Made by a program: the position numbers and the translations under genes. From Desulfobacca sp. (lineage in GTDB: Bacteria > Desulfobacterota > Desulfobaccia > Desulfobaccales > Desulfobaccaceae), in assembly GCA_020725545.1 (NCBI GenBank), contig DYEV01000022.1:44311-108310 (forward strand): a stretch of DNA of 64,000 nt. The letters are read 5' to 3'. Below are positions 8,847 to 17,026 of this stretch, in pieces (within the stretch, counting starts at the first letter, position 1; each line of letters opens with the position of its first letter). The notes beneath the pieces are model-generated. The model saw only the letters and a list, made by a program, of their open reading frames with translations. It was not told the origin of the DNA and made no database searches.

Positions 8847-9725
8847 CTATTTTCTCCTCAGACCGACCCCCACCAGACCCAGGAGGGCACTGCCCAGGAG
8901 CACCACAGTGCCCGGCAGGGGTGTGATGATAATCACATCATTGCTGCACCGGGCCGTGGCCCAGAGGTATTCCCAATTTCCCAAGGCCATAATCCCTGGG
9001 AAGGTAATGGTGATGAGGTAATCGGGAATATTGTTGTTGAAATTGAGGGTTGGATCATTCACCACCCAGCTCAAATTGCCCAGGAACGCCACGTCGTAAT
9101 CTACCATGTTGGTTTCCACCGGGGCCAGTTCGGAGCCGGCCGGAGCGCTATCCGCCTTATAGGCGCCGCCATAGCGGAGGCCGGCGATGGGATTGGCGTG
9201 GGTAAAGCTGGTCTCCCAGGTGAAGACCGGGCCCAGGAAGGCATTATTGACGCCCCCACCCGGCTGGCCAGGGGTGCCAGCCGCGTAGGCCTGCATGTTG
9301 AGGCCATACTCAAAACGGCTCACCGCGCCTAGGAAGTGTCACAGGGTATAGCCGTCGTAGGCGGCCGTTCCCAAAGAGGCATTAATGGCGATATCTGCCA
9401 CGCCCCAGTTCTTACCGCCCACCAGCCAGCCGCCAGGCTGGTTGTTGGTCCAGATCTGGATGGTGAAAGGCGCTACGCCGGGAGCCGAAACGGTCATCTT
9501 ATCCGTGGCAAAGCGATTGCCGATAACATCATAAAAGACGCCGGTCCCGGCATAGTTATTGCCCGGCACCTGCCCGGAAGCCCAGGCTTCCACCGCGGTA
9601 TAGCCCGGCACCGTGGGCTGCGACGGCTCGCCCGGATAACTGGGCCCGATGTCTATGGCCGTCCCGGCCCAGGCGCCGGTCGCCACCAGCACCAGAGACA
9701 GAAAAAACAGCAGTGTTTTTTTCAT
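8847..9725 (-). pseudogene. PEP-CTERM-like surface protein gene interrupted by one in-frame TGA
   Basis: One continuous frame runs from ATG at 9725 (Shine-Dalgarno GGGAGAAGG) to the stop at 8847, broken only by TGA at 9339-9341. The N-terminal half has a signal peptide (MKKTLLFFLSLVLVATGAWA). The C-terminal half ends with a PLPGTVVLLGSALLGLVGVG segment followed by LRRK. That is the motif-transmembrane-basic plan of PEP-CTERM sorting signals, in the PLPG variant. Such proteins are processed by exosortase; none is encoded here. About 292 codons is normal for the class. The residue replaced by TGA lies in YDGYTL[stop]HFLGAVSRFEYG; Trp (TGG) or Arg (CGA) are one-base alternatives. The simplest reading is a recent nonsense mutation or a sequencing error. 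Selenocysteine is less likely, although selA is present. Confidence 0.75.
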
Positions 9726-9873
9726 CGATCCTTCTCCCTTTATTTTTGCGCCATAACTTTGGTTCCGCCCCCTTTTGCCAGCGCACCGGGGATTGCAGCA
9801 GTCGGGGGCCAACCGCCTGTCTCACCTTAACTTTCTCTTGCCAAAACCAAAAAACTCTTTCGCAATTAAAGTA

Positions 9874-9890
9874 ATGCAATAAACATGCCG
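9874..9890 (-). promoter_or_regulatory. Candidate sigma-54 (-24/-12) promoter of the PEP-CTERM-like gene
   Basis: Read on the minus strand the element is CGGCAT-GTTTA-TTGCAT. The invariant GG and GC are separated by exactly 10 nt, and it matches TGGCAC-N5-TTGCA at all but two positions. It lies about 150 nt upstream of the start codon at 9725. PEP-CTERM genes in several lineages are known to be driven by RpoN with the regulator PrsR. rpoN is in this window at 52904. No mapped start supports it. Confidence 0.5.
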
Positions 9891-10628
9891 ACAACAACAA
9901 ATTGTCATTGCTTCTCTGCCGGCAACCCAGACAACGTATTGATTATTCATGTAAATATGATATTTAAAAAATTCGCTCCTAAGATTGCCTGCCAACCCGT
10001 GATTTGTCGGCGGCAGCTCGCCACAGGAAAATTTCTTTGGAATAACAAGAGATAGATTACAAGTTGTTGCGGCTTGCGGGCGGCGTGGCTGGACCTCGCC
10101 CCAGTGGGCGAACAACGCCTGTGCCAATTTTTGTGCAAAATACTGAACGCGTTGTTCAGAATTCTAAACATTGCAGGAAACAGTAGTCTGGCCGCCAAGC
10201 GCTGACCCAGCCACGCCTTCGGCTGCTTGCTCTGTTCCGACTGTTAACCAATATCTTGACGGGGCTGAGGCTCAGGTCAATGCTTGGGAAAGAAGATCGG
10301 TGGCCCAGGCGTGCCGCCCGTTCAAAAGGACACCGGCTGGCAAGCCTCTGCCGCCATTATCTTTGTTTCGATTAAAGCAAGCACTTTTTTGTCATGCTGA
10401 GCGCCGCGCCGCATCTAACCTAACAGAAGAGATCCGGCGGCGCCGGCCGCGGCTCAGGATGGCAAGAACTTGTTGCAAAACCCGCCCCCGTATATGAATG
10501 ACCGCCGACTGACAAAAAATTGCCGGTAAATTCCTTAATTTCCTCTCCCCTGGAGAGGGAGAGGACTGAGGTGAGGGGGGCAAAAGCTTGGAATGAAAGG
10601 CAACTCCTGGTGGCAATATCGTTGGGGT
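9891..10628. other. Long intergenic region with degenerate repeats
   Basis: About 740 nt without a credible gene; short ORFs here lack ribosome sites and normal composition. It contains an inverted-repeat element at 10391-10463, described separately, and a small palindrome at 10541-10565 (TCCTCTCCC against GGGAGAGGA). The palindrome is followed by GGTGAGGGGGG. The left part near 9900-10060 is AT-rich and may hold upstream activator sites for the sigma-54 promoter. Confidence 0.4.
10391..10463. repeat. Imperfect inverted-repeat element (GTCATNCTGA family)
   Basis: The element begins GTCATGCTGAGCG and ends GGCTCAGGATGGC, with AGATC-type sequence on both inner flanks. It is an eroded copy of the element at 23562-23632. 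Such GTCAT(T/C)CTGAGC inverted elements are common non-coding dispersed repeats in many bacteria. Confidence 0.5.
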
Positions 10629-11315
10629 TCAAGCCGGCAGCCGCCGCAACCCCGCAGCGAGTGCCTGCAAACCTTTCTTGTCCAGCAGGGTGATCTTGGG
10701 GCCGCTACTCTCGATAAAGCCCTCTTTGGCGAAACGGGAGAGCAGACGGGACAGGGTCTCCGGGGTGGTACCCAGAAGGTTGGCCAGTTGGGTTTTGGGA
10801 ATGTCCAGGTCGAACTCCAGGGAGCCCTTCTGGTCCGCGGTGTAGAGAAGATAGGCGGCCAGTCGGGCTGGGACCTCTTTTAACGACAGGTCCTCCACCA
10901 GGGCCGCCAACTGCCGCAGCCGCCGGGACAGCACCGCCAACATGTTCAGGGCCAGCGACGGCTGGCGCCGGATCAACTCGATAAAACCGACCCGTGGGAT
11001 GAACCACAGACGGCTCTCCTCCAGGGCCTCGGCATTGGCCGGATAGCATTGCCCGGCAAAGACCGGCACCTCGGCAAAAGGTTCGCCAGGTCCGAAGATA
11101 TGCAGAATCTGCTCCTTGCCGTCGCGGGAGAGCTTGTAGATCTTGACCTTGCCGAAGCCCACCACATAAAAACCCTTGCCCTCCTCCCCTTCCCGGAAAA
11201 TCGTCTGACCGCGGCGGAAGGTTTTCTCCACCACAATGCTGGCCAACTCCTGGAGCTGCTCCGCCGTCAGGCCGCGGAACAGCGCCATGTCTTGAATCTG
11301 GGCAATGGTCGCCAT
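10629..11315 (-). CDS. hcpR: CRP/FNR-family regulator, HcpR-like
   Basis: About 228 residues from ATG at 11315; an upstream in-frame start at 11375 would add 20 residues and cross the operator, so I prefer the internal one. Residues 1-115 form a cyclic-nucleotide-binding fold (FREGEEGKGFYVVGFGKVKI). The C-terminal winged helix has the recognition helix TTPETLSRLLSRF. The E-x-x-S-R pattern is the one FNR uses to read TTGAT, and a TTGAT-N4-ATCAA box lies just upstream. There is a single cysteine, so an FNR-type 4Fe-4S sensor is excluded. HcpR proteins of Desulfovibrio sense NO, apparently through heme. Divergent placement from hcp supports the HcpR name. It is probably autoregulated. Confidence 0.82.
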   Translation of the reverse strand: MATIAQIQDMALFRGLTAEQLQELASIVVEKTFRRGQTIFREGEEGKGFYVVGFGKVKIYKLSRDGKEQILHIFGPGEPFAEVPVFAGQCYPANAEALEESRLWFIPRVGFIELIRRQPSLALNMLAVLSRRLRQLAALVEDLSLKEVPARLAAYLLYTADQKGSLEFDLDIPKTQLANLLGTTPETLSRLLSRFAKEGFIESSGPKITLLDKKGLQALAAGLRRLPA

Positions 11316-11347
11316 AGGTTCATCTCTACCAGAAAAATCTACCCCAT

Positions 11348-11363
11348 CTTGATCAAAATCAAG
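11348..11363. promoter_or_regulatory. FNR/HcpR-type operator before the regulator gene
   Basis: A perfect palindrome, CTTGATCAAAATCAAG, with TTGAT and ATCAA half-sites separated by 4 nt. It ends 33 nt upstream of the regulator start at 11315. No good -10 lies at the class II distance on the minus strand, so autorepression is at least as likely as activation. Confidence 0.72.
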
Positions 11364-11484
11364 CCAGCATGCCAAGCTCGGGGCTATCTTATGATAAAAG
11401 ATGCGTGGCAGGCGTCAGCGCCGCAGAGCTCCCGAACGCCTCGGCGTTTGGTCAGGCCAATTAGGCAAGAAAAAATTTCCTCAA

Positions 11485-11500
11485 CTTGATCTAAATCAAG
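11485..11500. promoter_or_regulatory. FNR/HcpR-type operator of the hcp operon
   Basis: A second perfect palindrome, CTTGATCTAAATCAAG, identical in half-sites to the one at 11348. A -10-like TATCTT at 11522-11527 begins 29.5 nt from its centre. This places the box at about -41.5, the class II activator position. The inferred start is near 11534, about 50 nt before hcp. Confidence 0.75.
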
Positions 11501-11583
11501 GTGTTCTGTGCCAAGGGGTCGTATCTTCAAGGCAACAACGATGGATAATCTCAGTCAACCCCAACCCCACAGGAGGAGTCACC

Positions 11584-13212
11584 ATGTTTTGTTATCAATG
11601 TGAACAGACCGCCAAAGGCCAGGGCTGCACCGTCCAGGGTGTCTGCGGCAAGAACCCCGACGTCGCCGCCCTTCAGGACCTGTTGGTCTATGCCCTCATC
11701 GGCCTCTCCCAAGTCGCGGTGGCAGGCCGCCAGGTGGGCGTCAGCGATAAAGACGTGAACGTCTTTACCCTGCAAGCCCTCTTTGCCACCCTCACCAACG
11801 TGGATTTTGACCCCAGCCGCTTCGTCAGCTGGATCAACGATACCGTCAAACACCGGGAAGCCTTAAAGGTCAAGGTCAAGGCCGGCGGCGGCAACGTTGC
11901 TATTCCCAGCCCCGCCGCCACCTTAACCCCGGCTCCGACGCTCGCGGGCCTGATCGCCCAAGGCGAACAGTTGGGCATCAAGACCTTTCCGGCCCCGGAT
12001 GCCGATGCCCTGTCCTTGAAACACATCATCCTCTTCGGCGCCAAAGGGGTGGCCGCCTATGCCGACCACGCCCAGATTTTAGGCCAGGAAGATGAAAAAG
12101 TCTATGCCTTTATTCATGAAGCCTTGGCCGCCATGCTGAATCCCGACCTGGGCGTCTCCGACCTCATCCCCATGGCCATGAAGTGCGGCGAAATGAACCT
12201 GCGGGCCATGGAACTGTTGGATGCCGGCAACACCGGCCGCTATGGCAACCCGGTACCCACCAAAGTCCCTCTGGGGGCCAAAAAGGGCAAGGCCATCCTG
12301 GTCTCCGGCCACGATCTGGCCGATATGGAAATGATCCTGAAACAGACCGCAGGCAAAGGCATCTATGTCTATACCCACGGCGAGATGCTCCCCTGCCACG
12401 GCTACCCGGAGCTGAAGAAATATCCCCATTTCTATGGCCACTTCGGCACCGCCTGGCAGAACCAGATCAAGGAATTCCCCAACTTCCCGGGCGCCATCAT
12501 CATGACCACCAACTGTATCCAGCGGCCGGCCGATTCCTATAAAGACCGCATCTTTACCACCGGCCTAGTGGGTTGGCCGGGCGTCAAACACATCGCCGAC
12601 AAGGATTTCACCCCGGCCATCGAGAAGGCGTTGGAACTGCCCGGCTTCCCCGCCGACACCAACGGCCGCTTTGTCATGACCGGCTTTGCCCGCAACGCCG
12701 TCCTGGGCGTGGCCGGTGCCGTCATCGACGCGGTGAAGAACAAACAGATCCGCCACTTCTTCCTGGTGGGCGGCTGCGACGGCGCCAAACCGGTCCGCAA
12801 CTACTACACCGAATTCGTCGAAAAGGCTCCCAAAGATACGGTCATCCTGACCCTGGCCTGCGGCAAGTTCAAGTTCTTTGACAAACAACTGGGCGACATC
12901 GGCGGCATCCCCCGCCTCCTGGACGTGGGGCAGTGCAACGACGCCTACTCCGCCATCCAGATCGCCGTGGCCCTGGCCAACGCCTTCGGAGTCGGCGTCA
13001 ACGACCTGCCCCTGTCTCTCATCCTCTCCTGGTACGAGCAAAAGGCGGTGGCCATCCTGCTGACGCTGCTTTACCTTGGTATCAAGAACATCCGCCTGGG
13101 CCCCAGCCTGCCGGCCTTTGTGACGCCCAACGTCCTGGATTTCCTGGTGAAGAATTTTGACATTAAACCCATCACCACGGCGGCAGAAGACCTAAAGGCG
13201 ATTTTAGGATAA
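11584..13212 (+). CDS. hcp: Hydroxylamine reductase / hybrid cluster protein, class I
   Basis: 542 residues from ATG at 11584, preceded by AGGAGGAG; the longer upstream frame has no ribosome site and crosses the operator. The N-terminus MFCYQCEQTAKGQGC carries cysteines at 3, 6, 15 and 21. This C-X2-C-X8-C-X5-C spacing is the class I pattern of strict anaerobes. Later segments (THGEMLPCHGYPELKKYPHFYGHFG, VGGCDGAKPVRNYY, LACGKFKFF) supply ligands of the hybrid Fe-S-O cluster. Hcp reduces hydroxylamine in vitro and acts as an NO reductase in vivo. It leads an operon with an HD-like protein and a ferredoxin and has an FNR-type box upstream. Confidence 0.97.
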   Translation: MFCYQCEQTAKGQGCTVQGVCGKNPDVAALQDLLVYALIGLSQVAVAGRQVGVSDKDVNVFTLQALFATLTNVDFDPSRFVSWINDTVKHREALKVKVKAGGGNVAIPSPAATLTPAPTLAGLIAQGEQLGIKTFPAPDADALSLKHIILFGAKGVAAYADHAQILGQEDEKVYAFIHEALAAMLNPDLGVSDLIPMAMKCGEMNLRAMELLDAGNTGRYGNPVPTKVPLGAKKGKAILVSGHDLADMEMILKQTAGKGIYVYTHGEMLPCHGYPELKKYPHFYGHFGTAWQNQIKEFPNFPGAIIMTTNCIQRPADSYKDRIFTTGLVGWPGVKHIADKDFTPAIEKALELPGFPADTNGRFVMTGFARNAVLGVAGAVIDAVKNKQIRHFFLVGGCDGAKPVRNYYTEFVEKAPKDTVILTLACGKFKFFDKQLGDIGGIPRLLDVGQCNDAYSAIQIAVALANAFGVGVNDLPLSLILSWYEQKAVAILLTLLYLGIKNIRLGPSLPAFVTPNVLDFLVKNFDIKPITTAAEDLKAILG

Positions 13213-13380
13213 GTGGTCAGTGGGCAGAGGTCAGTGGTTCGCAGGAACCTCCTTCCTCCATCCCTGGCAACACCAATCGGCTGGAAAGAGGATCAGACCC
13301 TGGCCTCTGGCCCCTCTGACGGATATTGGAACTTTTCTGCAATCTGTTGGCTTCACTGTAAATTCATGAGGAGAAATACC

Positions 13381-14082
13381 ATGCAATGCCCCGGACAAGA
13401 CACCCGCTACTGGAAGCCGGGGGCTGTCTTTGAAACCACCTGCCCCAAATGCGGCGGCGAAATGGAATTTTTTAAGGACGAAGCCAGCCGGCGCTGCAAA
13501 AAATGCGGCGAACGGATGCTCAACCCGAACATGGACTTTGGCTGCGCTGCCTACTGTAAGTATGCGGAACAATGCTTCGGCTCGCTGCCGGCGGAACTCT
13601 TGGCCGGTCGGGAAGACCTGTTCAAAGACCGGGTGGCCATCGCGGTGAAGCGTTATTACGGCCGGGATTTCAAACGCATCGGCCGGGCCACCCGGGTAGC
13701 CCGCCATGCCGAGGCCATCGGCAAGGCGGAACGGGGCAATCTGGCGGTCATCCTCACCGCCGCCTATCTCCACGAAGTGGATGACGCCGAGGCCCCTGAC
13801 CGGCCCACGGCCCGGCGTCTCTTGGCGGAGCTGTTGGCCCCGCCCCCCTTGATTGAAGAAGTGTGCGGCTTGTTGGCTGACGCTGGTGCGGATGGAGACC
13901 TGAATATACAGATCTTTCGGGATGCCAAGCAATTGGCGGAGCTGGAGGAGCTCTATAAAGAAAAACCCTTGACGGTTGCGGAGCTGGACGCCCTGGTGGC
14001 AGCCCAGTTCCGCACGGCCGGTGGCCGGGAAGTGGCCGCCAAAGAACTGCGCAAATGCTGTCTGGCCCCGCCGACAGCCTAA
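13381..14082 (+). CDS. Zinc-ribbon plus HD-like protein of the hcp operon
   Basis: 233 residues from ATG at 13381 (GAGGAGAAATACC before it). Residues 1-60 hold two CxxC pairs (CPKCGGEMEFF, CKKCGERM) and further cysteines in FGCAAYCKYAEQC. Residues about 75-150 resemble an HD phosphohydrolase helix bundle (RATRVARHAEAI, then AAYLHEVDD). The canonical His-Asp pair reads His-Glu, so metal binding or hydrolysis may be altered. The spacer after hcp (168 nt) holds no gene; 15 nt separate it from the ferredoxin. Its conserved company with hcp suggests nitrosative stress, but the biochemical role is unknown. Confidence 0.82.
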   Translation: MQCPGQDTRYWKPGAVFETTCPKCGGEMEFFKDEASRRCKKCGERMLNPNMDFGCAAYCKYAEQCFGSLPAELLAGREDLFKDRVAIAVKRYYGRDFKRIGRATRVARHAEAIGKAERGNLAVILTAAYLHEVDDAEAPDRPTARRLLAELLAPPPLIEEVCGLLADAGADGDLNIQIFRDAKQLAELEELYKEKPLTVAELDALVAAQFRTAGGREVAAKELRKCCLAPPTA

Positions 14083-14097
14083 CCATGGAGAATTATC

Positions 14098-14847
14098 ATG
14101 AAAGTCATGAGAAAAATTATCGAGATTGATCAAGACCTGTGTGACGGCTGCGGCCAATGCGTGCCGTCCTGCGCCGAGGGGGCCATCCAGATCGTGGATG
14201 GCAAGGCCCGTTTGGTCGCCGAGAAATACTGCGACGGCCTGGGCGCCTGCCTGGGCGACTGCCCCACCGGCGCCCTAAAGATCGTGGAGCGGGAGGCCGA
14301 GGATTTTGACGAACACGCCGTAGAGGAATACCTCAAAACCCTGGCCACCACAACCCCCCAACCGGCCCCGACCTTGGCCTGCGGCTGCCCTTCGGCCCAG
14401 GTGCAGACCTTTGGCCCTGCAGCCATGGGCGTCTGCAAATCCTTGGAACCCAAAGACCGGCTCTCGGCCCTGACCCACTGGCCTGTGAAGATCAAATTGG
14501 TGCCGCCCACCGCGCCCTTTTTGCAACATGCCGATCTCTTGGTATTGGCCGATTGCGGGCCCATCGCCTACCCGACTGTCCATACGGACCTCATGCCCAG
14601 CAAAGTGGTCCTTATCGGCTGCCCCAAATTCGACAACGTGCCGGAGTACATCGCCAAGTTTGCCGAAATCTTTCAAAAGGCGGACATCAAAAGCGTCACC
14701 ACCGTCATCATGGAAGTGCCCTGCTGCGCCGGTCTGGCCTATATTGTGGAACAGGGCATGGTCAAAGCCGGGAAGCGGATCCCCCATGAACAGGTGGTCA
14801 TCAGCACCCAGGGCGAGATCTTGGCCCGGGAGAAGCTGGCGGCCTGA
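14098..14847 (+). CDS. Ferredoxin-domain protein, probable Hcp electron donor
   Basis: 249 residues, start ATG 14098 after GGAGAATTATC. The N-terminus has one full 4Fe-4S motif (CDGCGQCVPSC). The second motif reads CDGLGACLGDCP, with Leu where the second cysteine normally sits. This pattern recurs in related proteins and may mean a three-cysteine or atypically ligated cluster. The remaining 170 residues carry more cysteines (LACGCPSAQ, VPCCAGLAY, LIGCPKF) and no membrane segment. Position at the end of the hcp operon suggests it delivers electrons to Hcp; this is inference. A terminator follows at once. Confidence 0.85.
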   Translation: MKVMRKIIEIDQDLCDGCGQCVPSCAEGAIQIVDGKARLVAEKYCDGLGACLGDCPTGALKIVEREAEDFDEHAVEEYLKTLATTTPQPAPTLACGCPSAQVQTFGPAAMGVCKSLEPKDRLSALTHWPVKIKLVPPTAPFLQHADLLVLADCGPIAYPTVHTDLMPSKVVLIGCPKFDNVPEYIAKFAEIFQKADIKSVTTVIMEVPCCAGLAYIVEQGMVKAGKRIPHEQVVISTQGEILAREKLAA

Positions 14848-14859
14848 AAGACAGGAAAA

Positions 14860-14915
14860 GGGAGAAGGGATAGGGGAATTGGGAAATCGATGCCCCCCCT
14901 TCTCCCGCTTTTTTT
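14860..14915 (+). terminator. Rho-independent terminator of the hcp operon
   Basis: GGGAGAAGGG at 14860-14869 pairs with CCCTTCTCCC at 14897-14906 and is followed by GC and a run of seven T. The loop is long (27 nt) but the stem is perfect. It begins 13 nt after the ferredoxin stop. Confidence 0.7.
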
Positions 14916-15068
14916 GTTTTTACTACTAGTTGTCCCCAATCCCCCGCCATGCCCATGGGCCGTTCTGAGGGCAGCACAGCTTCCTCTCCTCCCAGATGGC
15001 ACTGTCAAATCGCCTTGCTTTGCGATATAATAAAGGGTGAGTTCATTGCGCCATGAAGGAGGAAACCT

Positions 15069-15635
15069 GTGCAAGCCTTGGCTATTTCTGGATCACCCCG
15101 TAAAGAGGGCAATACCTGGCAATTATTGCACGTGGCCCTGGAGGTTCTGGCGGCCGAAGGGCTTGAGACCGAATTTGTGTCGTTGCATAACAAGGTCATT
15201 CACCCTTGCCTGGCCTGCGGCACCTGTCAGAAAAAACAGAATCAGTGTGTGCAGGAGGATGATTTCCAGGAAATCCTCCCAAAAATGCACCTGGCCGATA
15301 TCCTGTTGGTGGGCTCCCCGGTCTATTTCGGGTCAGCCACACCCAACCTCATGGCCCTGCTGGACCGGGCCGGCTACATCGCCCGCTACGGCGATAATCG
15401 CTTTTTCCGGAAAGTCGGCGCCCCCATCGTGGTGGCCAGACGGGCGGGCGTAAATTTTACCTATGCCCAATTGCTATTCTTTTTTATGATCATGGGCATG
15501 GTCGTCCCCGGCTCCACCTACTGGCCCATTGCTTACGGCTTAAAACCAGGCGAGGTCCTGCAGGACGCCGAAGGAGTAGAGACCGTTAAGAACCTGGCCA
15601 AAAATCTGGCCTGGGCCGCAAAAAAACTCCGGTAG
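15069..15635 (+). CDS. Flavodoxin-fold NAD(P)H-dependent FMN reductase family protein
   Basis: 188 residues with a GTG start at 15069, decided by AAGGAGGAAACCT directly upstream. The N-terminus AISGSPRKEGNT is the phosphate-binding loop of the FMN reductase/WrbA-like family. CLACGTCQKKQNQC near residues 47-60 is the cysteine pair seen in iron-sulfur flavoprotein relatives. GSPVYFGSATPNLMALLDR is the second FMN contact. It has only part of the Fe-S flavoprotein cysteine set, so cluster binding is uncertain. It is a separate transcription unit after the hcp terminator. A second member of this fold is encoded at 60619. Confidence 0.85.
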   Translation: MQALAISGSPRKEGNTWQLLHVALEVLAAEGLETEFVSLHNKVIHPCLACGTCQKKQNQCVQEDDFQEILPKMHLADILLVGSPVYFGSATPNLMALLDRAGYIARYGDNRFFRKVGAPIVVARRAGVNFTYAQLLFFFMIMGMVVPGSTYWPIAYGLKPGEVLQDAEGVETVKNLAKNLAWAAKKLR

Positions 15636-15797
15636 CATTTTCTAAAAAATGTTATACTAATAATTTAAGAAGGTGAAGTCTGGCAATCGGCAAACTCGGC
15701 GGCGCACTTTTTAACGCCCCAAAGTGCGTACCTTTCTTGGCAACCTGTGGGCTCAAGAGTGGCGCAGGATGGTGGTAGGTTTAGTAAAGTAGGAAGA

Positions 15798-16907
15798 ATG
15801 AAGACGTTACCCAGCATTGGTATTAGAGATGCAAAAAGAGAAATAATATTTGTCCAGGGGGGCATGGGTATCGGCATTTCGTTGGCCCCTTTGGCCCGGG
15901 CTGTGGCCCGCCGGGGCGGTATTGGTACCATCTCCAGCGCCGGTCTGGCGGCCATCGTCAGCAAGCGTTTGGGCCGCAAGGTCAATGATCGGGAAGCGGC
16001 GGCCATCGAGGTGGCCGAGGCCAAACAGGGGGGCGGCTGCATTGCCATCAACATCATGGTAGCCTTGCACCAAGCCTTCACCGATTCCATTTTGGGAGCC
16101 CTGGACGGCGGGGTGGACGCCATCATTCTGGGGGCCGGCCTACCCACCAACCTCCCGGAAGAGCTCGCCACCTCGGAGGTAGCCCTCATCCCCATCGTCT
16201 CTTCGGTCAAGGCCCTGCGTATCATTCAGCGGCGCTGGCTGGAGCGGCTGCAGCGGCCGCCCGACGCCGTCATCCTGGAAGGTCCTCTGGCCGGCGGCCA
16301 TTTGGGATTTTCTCCCCAAGATGTGGACAAAGAAGAGTTCCGGCTGGAGAAGCTTTTCGGGCCGGTAAAGGAATTTGCCCAGAAAAACGGCGATTATCCG
16401 GTTATTGTGGCCGGCGGCATCTATTATCATGACGACATCGTCCGCTGGGTCAACGAGTTCGGCGCCGATGGCGTGCAGATGGGCACCCGCTTCGCTGCCA
16501 CCTACGAAAGCGGCGCCTCACCGGCCTTCAAGCAGGCCATCCTGGAGTGCAAAAAAGAAGATATCATTGTGGCTAATAAACCAGGTTCACCCTGCGGCCT
16601 GCCCTTCCGGATCATCAAAACCTCGCCGGGTTATCAGTTGGCCCTCACAAGAACCCGGCCTCCCAAGTGCAACCGGGGGCTGGTCCTGCGCAAAGACGAG
16701 GCTGGCAAGTTTACGGTCTGTTCGGCTAAAGACTCCCACAACAGCTTCTGCATCTGCAATGTCCTGTTGAGCGCCCATGGCTTTACTGACAAAGAAGAAC
16801 CCATTTTTACCATCGGCGGCCGCGGCCACCTGGTGGACCGCATCCTCTCAGTGGATGAGCTGATGGACGAGTTGATCGGATTGAATGGCCTGCCCGCGGG
16901 CGGGTAA
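15798..16907 (+). CDS. Nitronate monooxygenase-like FMN TIM-barrel protein
   Basis: 369 residues from ATG at 15798; an upstream in-frame start at 15747 adds 17 residues and is less likely. Family signs are QGGMGIGISLAPLA (FMN loop), EGPLAGGHLG, VIVAGGIYYHDDI and GVQMGTRFAAT. Members oxidise nitronates, but anaerobic relatives often have other or unknown substrates, and some resemble enoyl-ACP reductase FabK. The C-terminal 100 residues contain several cysteines (PPKCN, VCSAK, FCICN) not usual in classical enzymes and possibly a metal site. It converges on metF across a bidirectional terminator. Confidence 0.83.
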   Translation: MKTLPSIGIRDAKREIIFVQGGMGIGISLAPLARAVARRGGIGTISSAGLAAIVSKRLGRKVNDREAAAIEVAEAKQGGGCIAINIMVALHQAFTDSILGALDGGVDAIILGAGLPTNLPEELATSEVALIPIVSSVKALRIIQRRWLERLQRPPDAVILEGPLAGGHLGFSPQDVDKEEFRLEKLFGPVKEFAQKNGDYPVIVAGGIYYHDDIVRWVNEFGADGVQMGTRFAATYESGASPAFKQAILECKKEDIIVANKPGSPCGLPFRIIKTSPGYQLALTRTRPPKCNRGLVLRKDEAGKFTVCSAKDSHNSFCICNVLLSAHGFTDKEEPIFTIGGRGHLVDRILSVDELMDELIGLNGLPAGG

Positions 16908-16932
16908 GGCAAAAGCAGGGGACTATCTCATG

Positions 16933-16977
16933 AAAAAAACAGGGCGGGCCCGGCGGCTCGCCCTGTTTTCGTCTTTT
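16933..16977. terminator. Bidirectional Rho-independent terminator
   Basis: AAAACAGGGCG at 16936-16946 pairs perfectly with CGCCCTGTTTT at 16959-16969. Runs of A and T on the two sides allow termination of the nitronate monooxygenase-like gene on plus and metF-metV on minus. Confidence 0.85.
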
Positions 16978-17026
16978 TGCGGCCTTGCTGCTTATGGCCC
17001 GAAGTTCATGCGGCTGGCAGCAGCCC

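Noticed and set aside
9339..9341. TGA in the PEP-CTERM-like gene as a selenocysteine codon
   Set aside because: The only hairpin after it is a 3-bp GGC/GCC stem, no cysteine-type context is evident, and surface proteins of this class are not known selenoproteins.
9822..10198. Short overlapping minus-strand ORFs upstream of the PEP-CTERM-like gene
   Set aside because: No ribosome sites and atypical composition; they overlap each other in different frames.
15798..16907. FabK (enoyl-ACP reductase) as the identity of the TIM-barrel flavoprotein
   Set aside because: No fatty-acid synthesis neighbours, and the Cys-rich C-terminus is not typical of FabK as I know it; kept as nitronate monooxygenase-like.
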